A DNA stretch of 64,000 nt, taken from Haematococcus lacustris (Eukaryota; Chlorophyta; Chlorophyceae; Chlamydomonadales; Haematococcaceae). The number at the start of each line of letters is the position of its first letter. Position 1 is the first letter of the stretch. The notes beneath the pieces were generated by a model. That model was given only the letters and a program-made list of their open reading frames with translations, did no database searches and had not been told where the DNA came from. A program made the translations under genes and the position numbers. Of the stretch, positions 1 to 11,077 are shown one piece after another. The stretch covers positions 7,042,453-7,106,452 of the forward strand of contig JASKMD010000017.1 of the NCBI GenBank assembly GCA_030144725.1, given 5' to 3'.

Positions 1-460
1 TCAGCGAATTCCAGCAGCCATACCAGGCTGGGCAGAATGGTTCTCACCAAGGCATACCATAGCCTAGTGTTAAAAGGCCATGGCTTCTCCCGGAAGCTCA
101 GGACCAGCAGCCGTTGCCCAGGCAGGGGCTAAAAAAACCTCCCTCCAAGCCTGGTCAAGATTACAGTCACTTGGGTGCCCAGGTGATTGAGCGCCATCCC
201 CTCAGCTACAAACCCCATCCGCACGTTCCCTTCCAGGTCAACAAAACTTATTCAACAAGGAACAGCATGTCGCCCTGTGGATAATCTCACTCAGCTACTA
301 CAAGCATGTTGTAGCATCCTCGGTCGCACCCTTGATGACTGCAAACCCCACACCGGTGGCACTCGTTCAAGGGGCTAATCCCCCTTGACCACTGGGCTCC
401 TCATCAAAACTAACAGCTTAATGCTTTGAAAGGCTGACAGCCTGCTCAAACTACTAGGGC
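1..460. repeat. Dispersed repeat R1, copy 1
   Basis: No gene is recognised here. Two blocks recur near 9.24-9.56 kb. The block at about 150-215 (containing acagtcacttgggtgcccag) matches 9453-9525, and the block at about 238-445 (containing tcaacaaggaacagcatgtc) matches 9243-9448. The order of the two blocks is reversed between the copies. A more diverged relative seems to lie around 26940-27010. The repeat abuts the 3' end of the Fanzor-type gene that follows, so it may be element-derived, but no terminal inverted repeats were found. Confidence 0.6.
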
Positions 461-3199
461 CTAGGCATTGTTACGGGCCCGGCCATCAATGCCCCGCCGG
501 TACTCTGCAGCCCGGTGCAGCCTCTGCCTGTCCTTGGGCAGCCGGTCATTCACCCGCTTGTAGCCCTGCTGGTACTCCTTGCCAACGGGGGGCAGAGCCT
601 TCAGGCCCTCATAGCTGCACAGCTCCAAGGGGCGCTGCTTGCTCTCCCCAATGCGCTGGAAGTTGAGGCAGGGGTTGGTGTCCCGGTCCAGCCACCTGCC
701 CCATGAAGGGGCCTGGGGTGGTGGCACTGGGCCAGGTGCAGCAGGGAGGGGCTGTGCAGGGGGAGGGGGAGGGGGTGGGGCATGGGCTGGGGGGAGGGGA
801 GGGGGGGCCTGGGCAGGGGGAGGGGCAGGGTGGTCCTGGGCAGGGGTAGGGGGGGGGTCCTGGGCAGGGGCAGGGGGGGGGTCCTGGGCAGGCGGGGTAC
901 TGAGCTGGGGGAGGGGGAGGGGGGTTGGGCGGCACCTCATGGCACCACTTAAGGCCCCGCACAGCCTTAGAATGCCGCAGGCTCCATGCTGGGCGCAACA
1001 GCCGCTGGTTGACCTGACCTGCTGGGGGTACCCAGTCTTCGGGCCTAGGCCGGTCATCTGGTAGGTGCAGCTCACATGGCTGGCGGGCATGCACAGAGGA
1101 GCTGACACGGGTGGTGCGGAACTCATCCACGATCACGAGCCTGTCAGGCCTGGGATCTGTGCTGGGCCTGCTGGGCTGCTCCACCACCCTGCGAAACCCC
1201 TCCCGCACCGCATTGGCCTTCCACCCACCCTGGCTGAAGCAGCCCGCTCCCAGGTACACCGCAACTCCCCTCTCCTGGTGGTAGTGTTGTCGTGACACCC
1301 ACTTCATCCCATTCACCACCTGCAGGTCAGGTCAGGTCAGGTCAGGTCAGGTCAGGTCAGGTCAGGTCAGGTCAGGTCAGGTCAGGTCAGGTCAGGTCAG
1401 GTCAGGTCAGGTCAGGTCAGGTCAGGTCAGGTCAGGTCAGGTCAGGTCAGGTCAGGTCAGGTCAGGTCAGGTCAGGTCAGGTCAGGTCAGGTCAGGTCAG
1501 GTCAGGTCAGGTCAGGTCAGGTCAGGTCAGGTCAGGTCAGGTCAGGTCAGGTCAGGTCAGGTCAGGTCAGGTCAGGTCAGGTCAGGTCAGGTCAGGTCAG
1601 GTCAGGTCAGGTCAGGTCAGGTCAGGTCAGGTCAGGTCATAGGTCAGGTCAGGTCATAGGTCAGGTCAGGTCATAGGTCAGGTCAGGTCATACCTTCTTG
1701 CAGAAGGCCTCAATGACACGATCCTGGGCATGGTGCAGCCCCAAACGTTGCCGGCGCCAGCGTGGCTTGAGGTACTCCTCCCACAGCGCGTCCCAGGAGG
1801 CCTTTAGGGCCAGGATGTGGGCCTGGAGGCAGTCCATGGTTGTGCCAGCTGGGGTGGCAGCTGCCAGCTGCAGCAGCTGTGGCTGGATGGCAGTTGACCA
1901 GCGGGCTGTGTCCTGCTTGGCTTTGGTAAGCCCGCTGTCATGCTTCAGCTGCCCCTTAGTCAGCTCCCACTCCCACTGCCTCACCACCTGACCTGTGACT
2001 GGGTCCCGCTGTGCATGCGCTGCCTTGATGGCCTGTGTGACGCCTGGGTCCACCCCAACTGCTATGTGGGTGGATGCGCTGAAGTCACTGGTGGCTGTGA
2101 GCTCACGCCCTATGCAAGGCGGCTCCACTGGCTCCTTGACTACCTGGTTGCGCACGAAGTGCACACTAACGCTGACCCCATCAGCCTCCTGTGCATGCCT
2201 AGCAGCCTCCTGGCCTAGCAGGCCTAGCAGCCTCCTGTGCATGACTACCTCTTCCTTCCACCAAGGCTGCCGCAGTACGCTGTTGGCCGGTAAGCGCCAC
2301 CTGTGCTTTGGGTCCGGCTGGCTGTAGTCTAGGCGGCCTAGCACTAGCTGTTGGAAGCGCTTCTTCACCTCCCGGCTGAACCCACACCCCACCACCCCCA
2401 TCGCCTTGCCCCACTTGTTGATGAACCGCCCCGGGTGCCGGTAGAACTCCTGGATGCTGGTGATGATGGTGGTGGCGTTGGCGTTGAGGGAGTTGCCGTC
2501 CCCTGTCAGGTGCACCTCATCCAGCTGCTGGAGCATGGCCACCGGCCAAGCGCTGCTGGGCTGCTCAAACACCGCCACCTCACCGGGCAGCAGCCTGATG
2601 CCGGGGTGGTGGGGGCCACGCATCAGGTGCTCAAGAACGCTGGCCTTGGTGAGCAGCTGCATGGCATTCTTGATCTGTGCCAGCAGCTGTGGGTCCCAGA
2701 TGTCGAGCTGCACTGGGGGGGGCAGCTGGGCTGGGGCGGCTGCTGTGCGGGGGGAGGTGCGTGTGGCTTTGTGGGGGTGGGCATAGGGAGGGCAGGCTGG
2801 GTCAGGTGGGGGAGGGGGGCCTGGGGCTGGACCTGCTGATGGGAAGTCTTGGGTGGGCTGGGCTGGACTGGGCTGGCCTAGGAAAGAGGAAAGCAACACT
2901 GACAGGCACAGGACTGCTGCCAGAACACACTGCTTGCTGCCCATGGTCATACGCTTGTTAATCTCAGCCACAATGGCGTCGACTTGTGCGGGGCTGAGAT
3001 CAGGCAGGGCTGCCTTCACAAGGCCACGCAGGCCAGCCTTGATGACCTGGCGCCTCTCTGCAATCACTACCTTGGCAGCCTGCCCCTGCCCCTGCCCCTG
3101 GACTTGCTGCCCACTGCCACTGGCGCCTGCAGACACGGGAAAGCACAGCACACGCACGGCAGGACTTGATGCACAAGGTCGCAATGTCGCGTGGGGCAC
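461..3199 (-). CDS. Fanzor/TnpB-like RuvC nuclease, copy A, near-complete but frameshifted
   Basis: This is a eukaryotic TnpB relative (Fanzor, an RNA-guided nuclease family). Exon 1 is 1694..3199 (502 aa) and contains RuvC-I, HIAVGVDPGVTQAIK, with its catalytic Asp. The intron at 1320..1693 has a GT donor and a ctgcag acceptor and is almost entirely a CTGAC pentanucleotide array; both exons meet in phase 0. Exon 2 (461..1319) gives VVNGMKWVSRQ, then RuvC-II, RLVIVDEFRTTRVSSS (Glu), and, after a proline-rich linker, RuvC-III, GRWLDRDTNPCLNFQRIGES (Asp). RuvC-II and RuvC-III lie in different frames. The shift occurs in the C-homopolymer linker (about 700-930), so the copy is broken there, sequenced wrongly, or has an unseen small intron. 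The zinc ribbon expected between RuvC-II and RuvC-III is reduced. The start is the first ATG of the long frame. Similar relics lie at 8.7, 35.4, 43.0, 43.6 and 45.2 kb. Confidence 0.75.
1322..1690. repeat. Pentanucleotide (GGTCA)n array inside the Fanzor A intron
   Basis: About 63 nearly perfect copies of a 5-bp unit cover 1323-1638, followed by a degenerate part with three 'cat' interruptions to 1690. The array fills the intron of the minus-strand Fanzor gene. On the sense strand it reads CTGAC and runs directly into the ctgcag acceptor. Confidence 0.95.
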
Positions 3200-3430
3200 A
3201 CTGCGCCGCGTCGTCAGTTAGCTTCGGGGCCTTTCCTCAAGCTCTGCGGCTTACCGGCTGCGGAGGGTGCTGGGGAGACGGGGCGCTTGCAGTTCCTTTT
3301 CGGGGACATCACATGGACTGAGCAACACCATCGGAGCGCAGTGGCCGTGCTGGGTGGTGCATCAGGTCGCCATCAAACCGGAGTGGTGGCAACCGGAATG
3401 AGGCGGAAGTGAGATCCATTACACATATCA
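3200..3430. repeat. Upstream flank of Fanzor A, shared with 27.5 kb
   Basis: This stretch precedes the start codon of the minus-strand Fanzor gene, so it would hold its promoter or 5' leader. Blocks such as cggcttaccggctg and agtggccgtgc, with spacing of the same order, recur at about 27530-27660. That suggests a dispersed element end. No TATA box is evident. Confidence 0.5.
3419..3423 (-). promoter_or_regulatory. Candidate TGTAA poly(A) signal of the 2H-like gene
   Basis: The plus strand reads ttaca, which is TGTAA on the minus strand, 144 nt past the stop codon at 3567. TGTAA is the usual poly(A) signal in Chlamydomonas-type algae. The motif is short, so the support comes from position only. 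Confidence 0.4.
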
Positions 3431-3566
3431 CTTAGTTTCCACAATCGTTCCCTTCCAGACCACTGAGCAGCAGGAGCCCAGGCAGGCGCTCACCCACATC
3501 CTGCCAAGCCATCACTGGCCGATAGTTTGAGGCACTGGGCCAGAGAGGTGCCAGTGGCGCCAGGGG

Positions 3567-5427
3567 CTAGGCCAGCCGTGCTCTAAGGGAGGCTGGGCAC
3601 CTGAGGCGGGCTGGATGCTTGATGTAGCGCCCTTGGAGGGCCAATGCCAGCAAGTCCTGCTCCTCCACAAACCACACCTCGCTGCACGCCACACAGCAGC
3701 CACACATGCCGACACACAGTTTTTCGTAACCAGTCGGCACCAACTGCGTAACCAGCCATATAATGGTCCTAGACCCTTCGTGACCAGCATCAGCTCGGCT
3801 GTTTTTAAAAATAAAATCACTGATGTGCATACCACAGGAGTCGCCAGGCCGCCCCCTTTTCCCTGAATAGGGTGCTCCAGTCCCCCTCCCCTGAACAGGG
3901 TGGGTAGAAGCGCCCCTTCCCCTCACGAAGGCGACCAGGCCTCCCCCTTCCCCCTCAACCCCCTCAACAACAAAACCACACTGCATTGCTCGACACCCTC
4001 CATCATGTCTGCTTTCTCATCTTCATCACCACCCTGCCTCCTGGTCCGCCATGGTGCTGTGCTGCAGGTGAGCTAGCTGGGCCTGGTTGCAACCAGCTGC
4101 CCCTCAACTTCCGCCCTCAGGCCACACACCTGAACGAGGTTGTCAAGCCGCACAGCCGGTCTGACACTGCCTCCACAGCGCGCCGCACCAGGCCAGCATC
4201 CAGGGGCTGGTCCCGGCCGTGCACAGCAGCTGGCGGCTGCAGCAGCCTGGCCAGGGTGGTGTGCAGCATGGTGGTGTCCTTCACCATCTGGGCGTCGGGC
4301 GGAGGGGCGTTGGGCAGAGCTGCTGCCAGCGCCTTGCGCAGGGCCATGGGCTCGGTGCCTGCAGCCCGCACCAGCAGGACCAGGGCCTGGGTCAGGCATG
4401 CTGCATGGTGCATGCTGAGAACCAGAGGAGACAGGGGTGTGGTGGCCGTGGTGGATAAGGGGCAGTGGGCACCCAACGCTGCTCGGTCACAATGGGGGCG
4501 GGCTAGGCGCCCGCTCACCTGCCCTGGCCTTGACTCGCCTTGCCTGGCGGGGCAGGCTGAGCAGCCCAGGCCCAGGGGGTTGTCACAGTCCCAGGCCCAG
4601 TGCATCATCTAGTCAGGGAGGGTGTGCCTGACAGACCTATTGAGGGTCAGGCACCTGCTTTGGGTCATGGACCCACTTGCGAGTGAGCGATCATGAGGGT
4701 TCAACGAGCCTGGATGCTGTTGTGAAGATGTTGCTGCATTCAACCCCATCGCCTTACCATACCAGGCCGGCAGCTGTAAAAGGTGGAAATCATCATCATC
4801 ATCATCTCCCAGAGGCCCAGTGGGATGTGTATGCATTGTGGCAGAGCCTATTCACGGTGCACTGCTGCTCGCACCTGCTGGTGCCGCCTGCCAGCACGCC
4901 ACCACCACCCCTGTGCTGGTGACCACCACTCGCTCCAGCACCCCAGCCACTGGGCATAGCTGGGAGGTGGCGGCCCTGATGGCAGCGTACTCCTGCAGCA
5001 CCTCCTTAGAGCCCGCAGGCACTGGTTTCTGCACGCCATGCAGCACCATGCAACTTAGGGAGGCACCATGCTGCTCATGCGTGACCAACATGCTGACACA
5101 TACCCTGCATGCAGCTCTGCACCACTCCATGTGTGTGCAGCAGGTGGGGCACAAGGCATGTGGAAGGAACGGCATAGGTGTGTCTGGCCTACCCAAACCC
5201 CTCAACATGCTCAGCAGCCAGCCAGCCAGCAGGTGATGCTTCTGTGACCGGTCAGCCCAGCCACGCACCAAATGTGAGGAGGCGTGGAACAGGGTGGCGT
5301 GGTACAACCCGGGGTCCTGCTTCCATATTGCCCCAGGAGCCAGCACCGGCATCAACACCTCCTCCACGGCCTGGGCCAGCAGCTGTGCTGCTGACCTGTT
5401 GAGCAAGGGCAGGATCATGGCGCGCAC
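3567..5427 (-). CDS. 2H-phosphoesterase-like conserved algal/plant protein (3' exons)
   Basis: Four exons are resolved, in order 5269..5427, 4875..5028, 4130..4358 and 3567..3681. Their phases agree at every junction and they end in TAG. The protein contains DPGLYHATLFHASSHL in exon 1 and MLHTTLARLL in exon 3. These are two H-x-T/S-type motifs spaced as in the 2H (LigT / cyclic phosphodiesterase) superfamily, so it may hydrolyse a phosphoester; that function is inferred. Other recognisable blocks are LERVVVTSTGVVVACWQ and, at the C-terminus, VWFVEEQDLLALALQGR, which match my memory of an uncharacterised plant protein family. The N-terminus is unresolved. Upstream of exon 1 lies an intron with a GGGT/GGGC array, beyond which are exons at 6.0-6.7 kb that could belong to the same gene, since phase 0 is compatible. 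Confidence 0.65.
4790..4806. repeat. Short (ATC)n microsatellite
   Basis: About five ATC units lie in the intron between exons 2 and 3 of the 2H-like gene. Nothing else is recognised in that intron. Confidence 0.8.
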
Positions 5428-5448
5428 CTGCCGGCAGCCATAGCCAAG

Positions 5449-5682
5449 GGTGGGTGGGTGGGTGGGTGGGTGGGTGGGTGGGTGGGTGGGTGGGTGGGTG
5501 GGCGGGCGGGCGGGCGGGTGGGTGGGTGGGTGGGTGGGTGGGTGGGCGGGCGGGCGGGCGGGCGGGCGGGCGGGCGGGCGGGCGGGCGGGCGGGCGGGCG
5601 GGCGGGCGGGCGGGCGGGCGGGCGGGCGGGCGGGCGGGCGGGCGGGCGGGCGGGCGGGTGGGTGGGTGGGTGGGTGGGAGGG
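5449..5682. repeat. GGGT/GGGC tetranucleotide array in an intron
   Basis: Tandem GGGT blocks flank a long GGGC core of about 35 units. On the sense (minus) strand the array is CACC/CGCC and ends about 21 nt before the ccggcag 3' splice site at 5428. It creates overlapping glycine/arginine or proline/arginine ORFs on both strands that are not genes. Confidence 0.95.
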
Positions 5683-6031
5683 TGTCAGCCTGCTCCTTGA
5701 CCTGCTTGCAGTGGCTCTAGCTATGTAGTGAAGGCACCTGTTGCAGGCCTTGGCCCAAGCACCTGTTCTACACTCCGCAGTGGACCACCGCGGCATGAAG
5801 GGATTGATTGAACCATCTAAGAGTCAGACTACTCAGGCTAGCTAGCACAGCCCACGCAGGTTGCCAGTGACTAGGTGGCGGATGGGTGGATGCAAGACGC
5901 CATCTCGGTATTTACTGGGATTCATACTGGGTGGCTGCAACGCCGGTGGTATCCGAATGGACCGCAGGTCGGCAAGTGCCCTGTCATTATGCTGATGGTC
6001 ATACTGAGTAACTGCAGCTGCGGCGGCTCAC

Positions 6032-6672
6032 CGGCACGTCCAGGGGCCGCAGCACCGGGGTAATAGCCACCTGGTGCTGCACGCCTGCAGCGCTGGCAGC
6101 TATGTGCAGCCGCTGCATGTCAAACCCAGCATCGATGTTGCTGCCGCTGCTGCTGCCGTTGGGCTGTGTGATGATGAGTCGGCCTGTGGTGTGGAACTCA
6201 AACAGGTCATTCTGGGTGAGTCCCTGGGTGATGATGCCGCCCACAGTGATGCCCTGGGTCACATCCCCTGCCATGCTGGCATACAGGCGGCGGCGATGCT
6301 GCACCTCGGCGGACACGCCAGCAGCAGCGCCCTCTAGCTCGGCACCTAAAGCCACAAGCAGCCGCACCATCCCTACTGCTGACAACGCTGTTACTACCCC
6401 AGTTGGATAGGCCATAGCACCAGCTGGCTTGCATCACTTTGCAGCCACCATGTGCAGCCACCATGTGCAGCAAACCAGCCCAGCTACTCAGCCAGAAGAG
6501 ACAGCTATGGTGGCCTGACTGGCTGCCTGGCTGCAGTTGTGCAGTACAGCCACCTCATCACCTGCCATCAGGCCCAGAGCCAGCAACCGGTTGTCGCAGC
6601 CTTGCAGCGCCATGTGCCCTCTGGCTGCAGTCTGGCCAGGCGTGACCAGCAGGTTGCGCAGGAAGTGCAGAG
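6032..6672 (-). CDS. Internal exons of an unrecognised conserved gene
   Basis: Two exons, 6562..6672 and 6032..6372, join in phase. The first ends with one base at a GTGATG donor and the second starts after cagtag. The product reads ALHFLRNLLVTPGQTAARG, then MVRLLVALGAELEG, LYASMAGDVTQGITVGG and FEFHTTGRLIITQPNG, ending at LRPLDVP before a GTGAGC donor. The composition looks like a folded, partly helical protein rather than repeat noise. I do not recognise the family. Upstream exons and the start codon were not found. The downstream partner could be the 2H-like gene through a 604-nt intron in phase 0, but this is not shown. Confidence 0.45.
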
Positions 6673-8720
6673 CTGCAATGCAGGGGCCAGCCTTGTTTAG
6701 AGCAGGTGCAAACAGGCAGTGCAGGCGTGTGACACCCCAGCAGCTGTGCAGGTGGCCAGAGGTCCCCTTTCTACCCCTGGTTGGCGGAATTGACCCTAAT
6801 TAGCAATGGATGGCTAGGTGTGAATTGTAATGTACAAACAAGGCCAGTAGGCCAGTAGCCCATGAAATGGAGCATCGAATGCCATCGCTCATCAGTACCA
6901 CCAAGACTCCCTAATACCCAGGTCAGGCATTTAGACGGGAAAGAGAGGCAGGCAATGAGAGGCTCCGTGATAAGCGAGCACGAGCTCGACAGCTACACCT
7001 GTTCATGTCCCGCAAACCCGCAAAAGACGTAGCCTCACCGATGCAAAGCGTTAATGTCGAGGCCGTGACTGTCACGAGGGAACGTCGCCATTGCGCTGAT
7101 CTCCCTCGTAACGAGCTGGGATGATGCAATACTGCAGGAGCTCCACGCATCGCTCATGTGCCCACCAGGCGAAGCATACTTTTGAATTCAAACATGAATC
7201 ATGCCGCTTGCATCAAGAGAACTCTTGTATCCAGCATTGGTGCATCATGATTACCATGATACAAGATACACTGCCGCAAGCTTTGTAAGGGAGCCGCAGT
7301 AATTAGTAAAGACGGTTCGAAGGAACAACCAGAAGTTGCATACCTTCGTCTAGCCCTGGACTGTGTTGCAGAAAGCCACAAGCCCCTAGCGAGGGAGGGC
7401 ATCGGGATCTCAGGAGCTCCAGCTGGCCTGGCCACCAGCACAGCTCCAGCGTGCACCATTTGCTCTACCAACACGCAGCGATGCAGTCCATGTCTCAGTC
7501 AGGCGGCCCCAACATTCAAAAAATGACAGTAAACCGACCACTGGTAGTAGGACGGCTGTAACTCTGCACTCGCTGCGCCAAATTTAATGCTAGCTGGCTC
7601 AGTATGTAGCCAACCCGGCCAGCTACCTTCCCCCCATCCAGAATATTTATGCAGTCAGTAGGCCGTGCACAACAACGCATCAAAGTTACTGATTGAAATT
7701 CGAACCGTTACGGAGCATGCAGTCATCGCTTCGACCGCCCGCGTCGCTTAGGCTGCTCTACACAAGCATGCGCGTCGGCAGCAGCAGTCGGATATGAAAA
7801 CGGTTGCGGGAATGTGGCACGGAGCCCACCTCCTTCCCATACCTGGAGGGCAATGCCACAGCTCGACCGTTTGGACTTACAGCATGCTACTTACTATGTT
7901 AAGCTCCTCTTAGACATTGTTACAAACGCTCGTACTCAGATAAGCCAAAAGCTCACTTTGGTCCGTGACCCCCAACTCCCTTAGCCGATTTCAGGACCGG
8001 GGCCATGCAGTCAGACACACAACTCCACACCATGACCGAATCAGGACTCGGCTCCTCTGAGAGTTACACTCCCCTACATGCCATCCACCTGCGTGCAAAG
8101 TTTCATAGCTCAACTGCCACCCCACAGCCCCGTGGCCCTGATTCTGCTTGGAGAACATGATGTCACTTTGAAGATGTCAAACTGATAGAGGCCTGGGTTG
8201 TTTAATGTGCGGTTTGTTTCAAGAGATGCACCAATGAGTCAAGAACAAACATTACGTATCGCTTTTTCTATGGGTGCAGCGGCTGCAACACAGTGGAGGA
8301 CACAGATGATGAGGGGGGGGTGTAAGCCGGTGATACCTTAGTGTGCGCCGACCCAAATGTTGTATTCGGCGAAAGCGAATACGCCCAGATGTTTCAATCA
8401 CCCCGTCAAGGTGCCCTGCACGCCCGGCAGACATCGCGTTGGGTGTTGGCCGGACATTCCATTTGTGCACAATCAGCTCACTACGCTAGGTAGATGGGGT
8501 GTCAGCGATGTGGCTCACCGTGCCAAGGAGACCCGTCTCGCCGCTGTGATTTGTTCGCGGGCACATGTGGCAGTACGCGAGCAGAGACTCCAATGGCTAG
8601 CGCTGATGGTCAGATTACGCGGACTAAACCGCCAATGCCAATGTGATTAACGCTATCGAGAACAGTGCAGTTTTGAGAGAGTACTTGCATGAAGATTACC
8701 AACCCCATGTTGGGGCCGCC
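6673..8720. other. No recognisable gene
   Basis: Only short open frames without family resemblance occur here. A phrase near 7350 (tagccctggactgtgttgca) recurs in variant form near 10395 (tagccctggagtgtgctgca), which points to old repeats. Nothing else is supported. Confidence 0.5.
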
Positions 8721-8729
8721 CGACCATGT

Positions 8730-9125
8730 CTACCCACCTGTCGGACTGTGTTTCTGGGTTGACCTTGACCTTTCTGGGCAGTCTTGACCTTGCCAGCCTT
8801 GCCATTGCAATGGCCTTTGCCCGCGGTGGGCTGGGCTGGGTGGGTTCAGCTGCCTGCTCAGCCTTGGTGCGTTTGACGCACTTGGCCGGCGGGGGAACAC
8901 TCGACCCAGGATGGCTGCTGCCAGTGTGACTGCCTGGCTGGGGGTTGTGGGGCTAGCGTAGGTTCACCTGGGGGCACCACACCATGCCCCGCGCTGGTTG
9001 GTCACGCCGCTGGCTTCAGGATGGGCGCACTGCATTTGTTCAGCCTGTGCTCACAAGGCCGTGGCCTGTTCACAAATGAGCTGACTCGGCTGGTGCGGTG
9101 TTCATCCACCAGAACCACATGCAAT
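8730..9125 (-). pseudogene. Fanzor fragment, copy D
   Basis: The minus strand encodes VVLVDEHRTSRVSS at about 9062-9106, the RuvC-II block found in copies B and C, followed by NRPRPCEHRLNKC. A degraded linker then runs down to about 8740. There is no RuvC-I, stop codons interrupt the frame and no complete ORF remains. It is a relic of the same family as copy A. Confidence 0.65.
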
Positions 9126-9239
9126 GCGTGAAACGTGGATTGTCTCATCCCTGCTAAATACGGTACAACTGAAGTACGAGCTTCCAACCTGACTGCGGCG
9201 TCGCTGCGAGGCACTGAGCTGAGCATGTAGCGGATTACA

Positions 9240-9565
9240 GGCCAACAAAAGTCATTCAACAAGGAACAACATGTCGGTCTGTGGGTAATCTCACTCAGCT
9301 ACTACAAACACGTTGTAGCATCCTCGGTCGCACCCTTGATGACTGCCAACCCCACCCCGATGGCACGTTCCTGGGCAAACCCCCTGACCACTGGGCACCC
9401 CATCAAAACTAACAGCTTTAATGCTTAAAGGCTGACAGCCTGGCGACCCAACCCTGGTCAAGGTTACAGTCACTTGGGTGCCCAGGTGATCCAGCGTCAT
9501 CCCCTCAGCTACAAACCCCTCACGTTGCTGGGCAGCATACTGTCGCATCTTCCGCTCCGATGACG
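9240..9565. repeat. Dispersed repeat R1, copy 2 (blocks in permuted order)
   Basis: The block at 9243-9448 matches 238-445 and the block at 9453-9525 matches 150-215, both in the same orientation as copy 1 but in the opposite order. No gene is seen. The copy lies directly beside Fanzor fragment D. Confidence 0.6.
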
Positions 9566-11077
9566 CTACACCCAGTATGCTATAGCCAGGGCCAGGGCGG
9601 ATTACAGACGGACCCAAAACGGTGACTTCTGAGCCGATGGCAGAGATGTCCTGGTACACCACTCCTCCCTACAGGGCCGCAGATCGGAGAATGCCAGTTG
9701 TGATGGAAAGTGCTGCACCACCATCTTTGATTGTTTCCGTGACCTACGGTTGAACAAGTTGCAGACCTACTCGAAGCCCTGCCCCTCTCATACCTCACCT
9801 CCCATCCCCTGTTGTGGATGTCTGCTGACGCTGGGACCTGACAGTGGCACAGCCACCAGCTTGCACTACACATCCACATGGCACCATATCTCATATGAAT
9901 GCCACCACATCTCATATGAACGCAGGCAAACCTCCTCATCCTCCTCCCCTGCCTACCCTTTTTTGCATCGCCACAATAAACGCATGGTAGCCATGTTTGG
10001 TAGCAGACTGTCATGCAAGCAGGCTGGGAGGGAATTGACTAGCTGCTGCTGGAGCCACGCCCTCCCTGCCCTGCACACCCTACACCAACAAAGCACCCCT
10101 CCCTGCCCCGCTGAGCAAGCTCCCTAATTCCCGACCTGCCCCAGCCATCAAGCTGTCTCCATCCCTCAAGACCACTAGCTGTGTAGCTCAGCAGCCCACC
10201 TGCCTGCTTGTGGGCAGCACCAACACTCCTCCTGCCGCATCTCTTGCAGGGTGTTGATCTGTGCCCCTCCAACAATATGGTGTCCCTACAACAATATGGT
10301 GGCCCGATCTCAGGGAGAGCGCCATGCAGGGCACCATGCAGGTGGCTGAGCTGTAAAAGTCGTCTTGAGCTCGTGTGCGCCCCTTGTTTGTACTCCTAGC
10401 CCTGGAGTGTGCTGCAGGAAGTTCCATACCTCTTGCGGAGGATGGCGACATACTAGCATAGTGGCTGACGGCTGAGGGCAACCTCACAGAACCTCTCCCT
10501 TTGGCTGACACTCCTCCTCCCGCATTGCCTGCAAGGTTTTGAGCTGTGGGTGGTGGGTTTCCCTCCACTACTATCCTCCACAACAGCCACCACCTTCGCA
10601 GCTACCAACCCCATCCCAGTGGCATGACGCTTCACCAGGATAGTGCCTGATCTGGCGGCTGGTGCCACCCTTGACATGCATGCACCCATTGCCCTGTGCA
10701 TGTGGCCCTGACCCCGGGCCTGTGGGCAGTTAGCGCCAGCCCTGGCTGGCCACTTGGCCATAAGCCTCCTCCATGTAGCTAGACGCCGCCACCCCTTGGG
10801 GCCCTGGGCCACCATAACGAGCCACCTCTTCTTGTGACTCTGCACAGGGGGCGGCATGCACACCTCACGCGTCACACCCTACCTCACACCACACATTGTC
10901 TGTCGCACCAGGCAGGAGTGAGGGTGGTCGTCTTCACTCATTGAGTATGCCAGCCTGCCTCATTGCTTCCTGACGAGAGCTCTATGGCCTGGCCTGGCAG
11001 CTGAGCCAAGGGCAATGCAGGAGGTGAGTGCATGGGGTGGTGCTGGCTAGCCATGTTGATGCAGCCTGGCCTTGGTG
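9566..11077. other. No convincing gene; internal imperfect duplication
   Basis: Only weak open frames are present. Two related stretches, at about 10227-10260 and 10508-10545, share the pattern cactcctcctnccgcat followed by tgcangg. In the minus-strand frames they give PCKRCGRRSV and PCRQCGRRSV. This suggests a duplicated, possibly once-coding sequence, but there is no exon structure I can defend. Confidence 0.4.

Noticed and set aside
1292..1642. ORF of 116 aa with an Arg-Ser-Gly-Gln-Val repeat
   Set aside because: Translation of the pentanucleotide intron array; no conserved flanks.
5450..5728. Glycine-rich plus-strand ORFs over the GGGT/GGGC array
   Set aside because: Array artefact inside an intron of the minus-strand gene.
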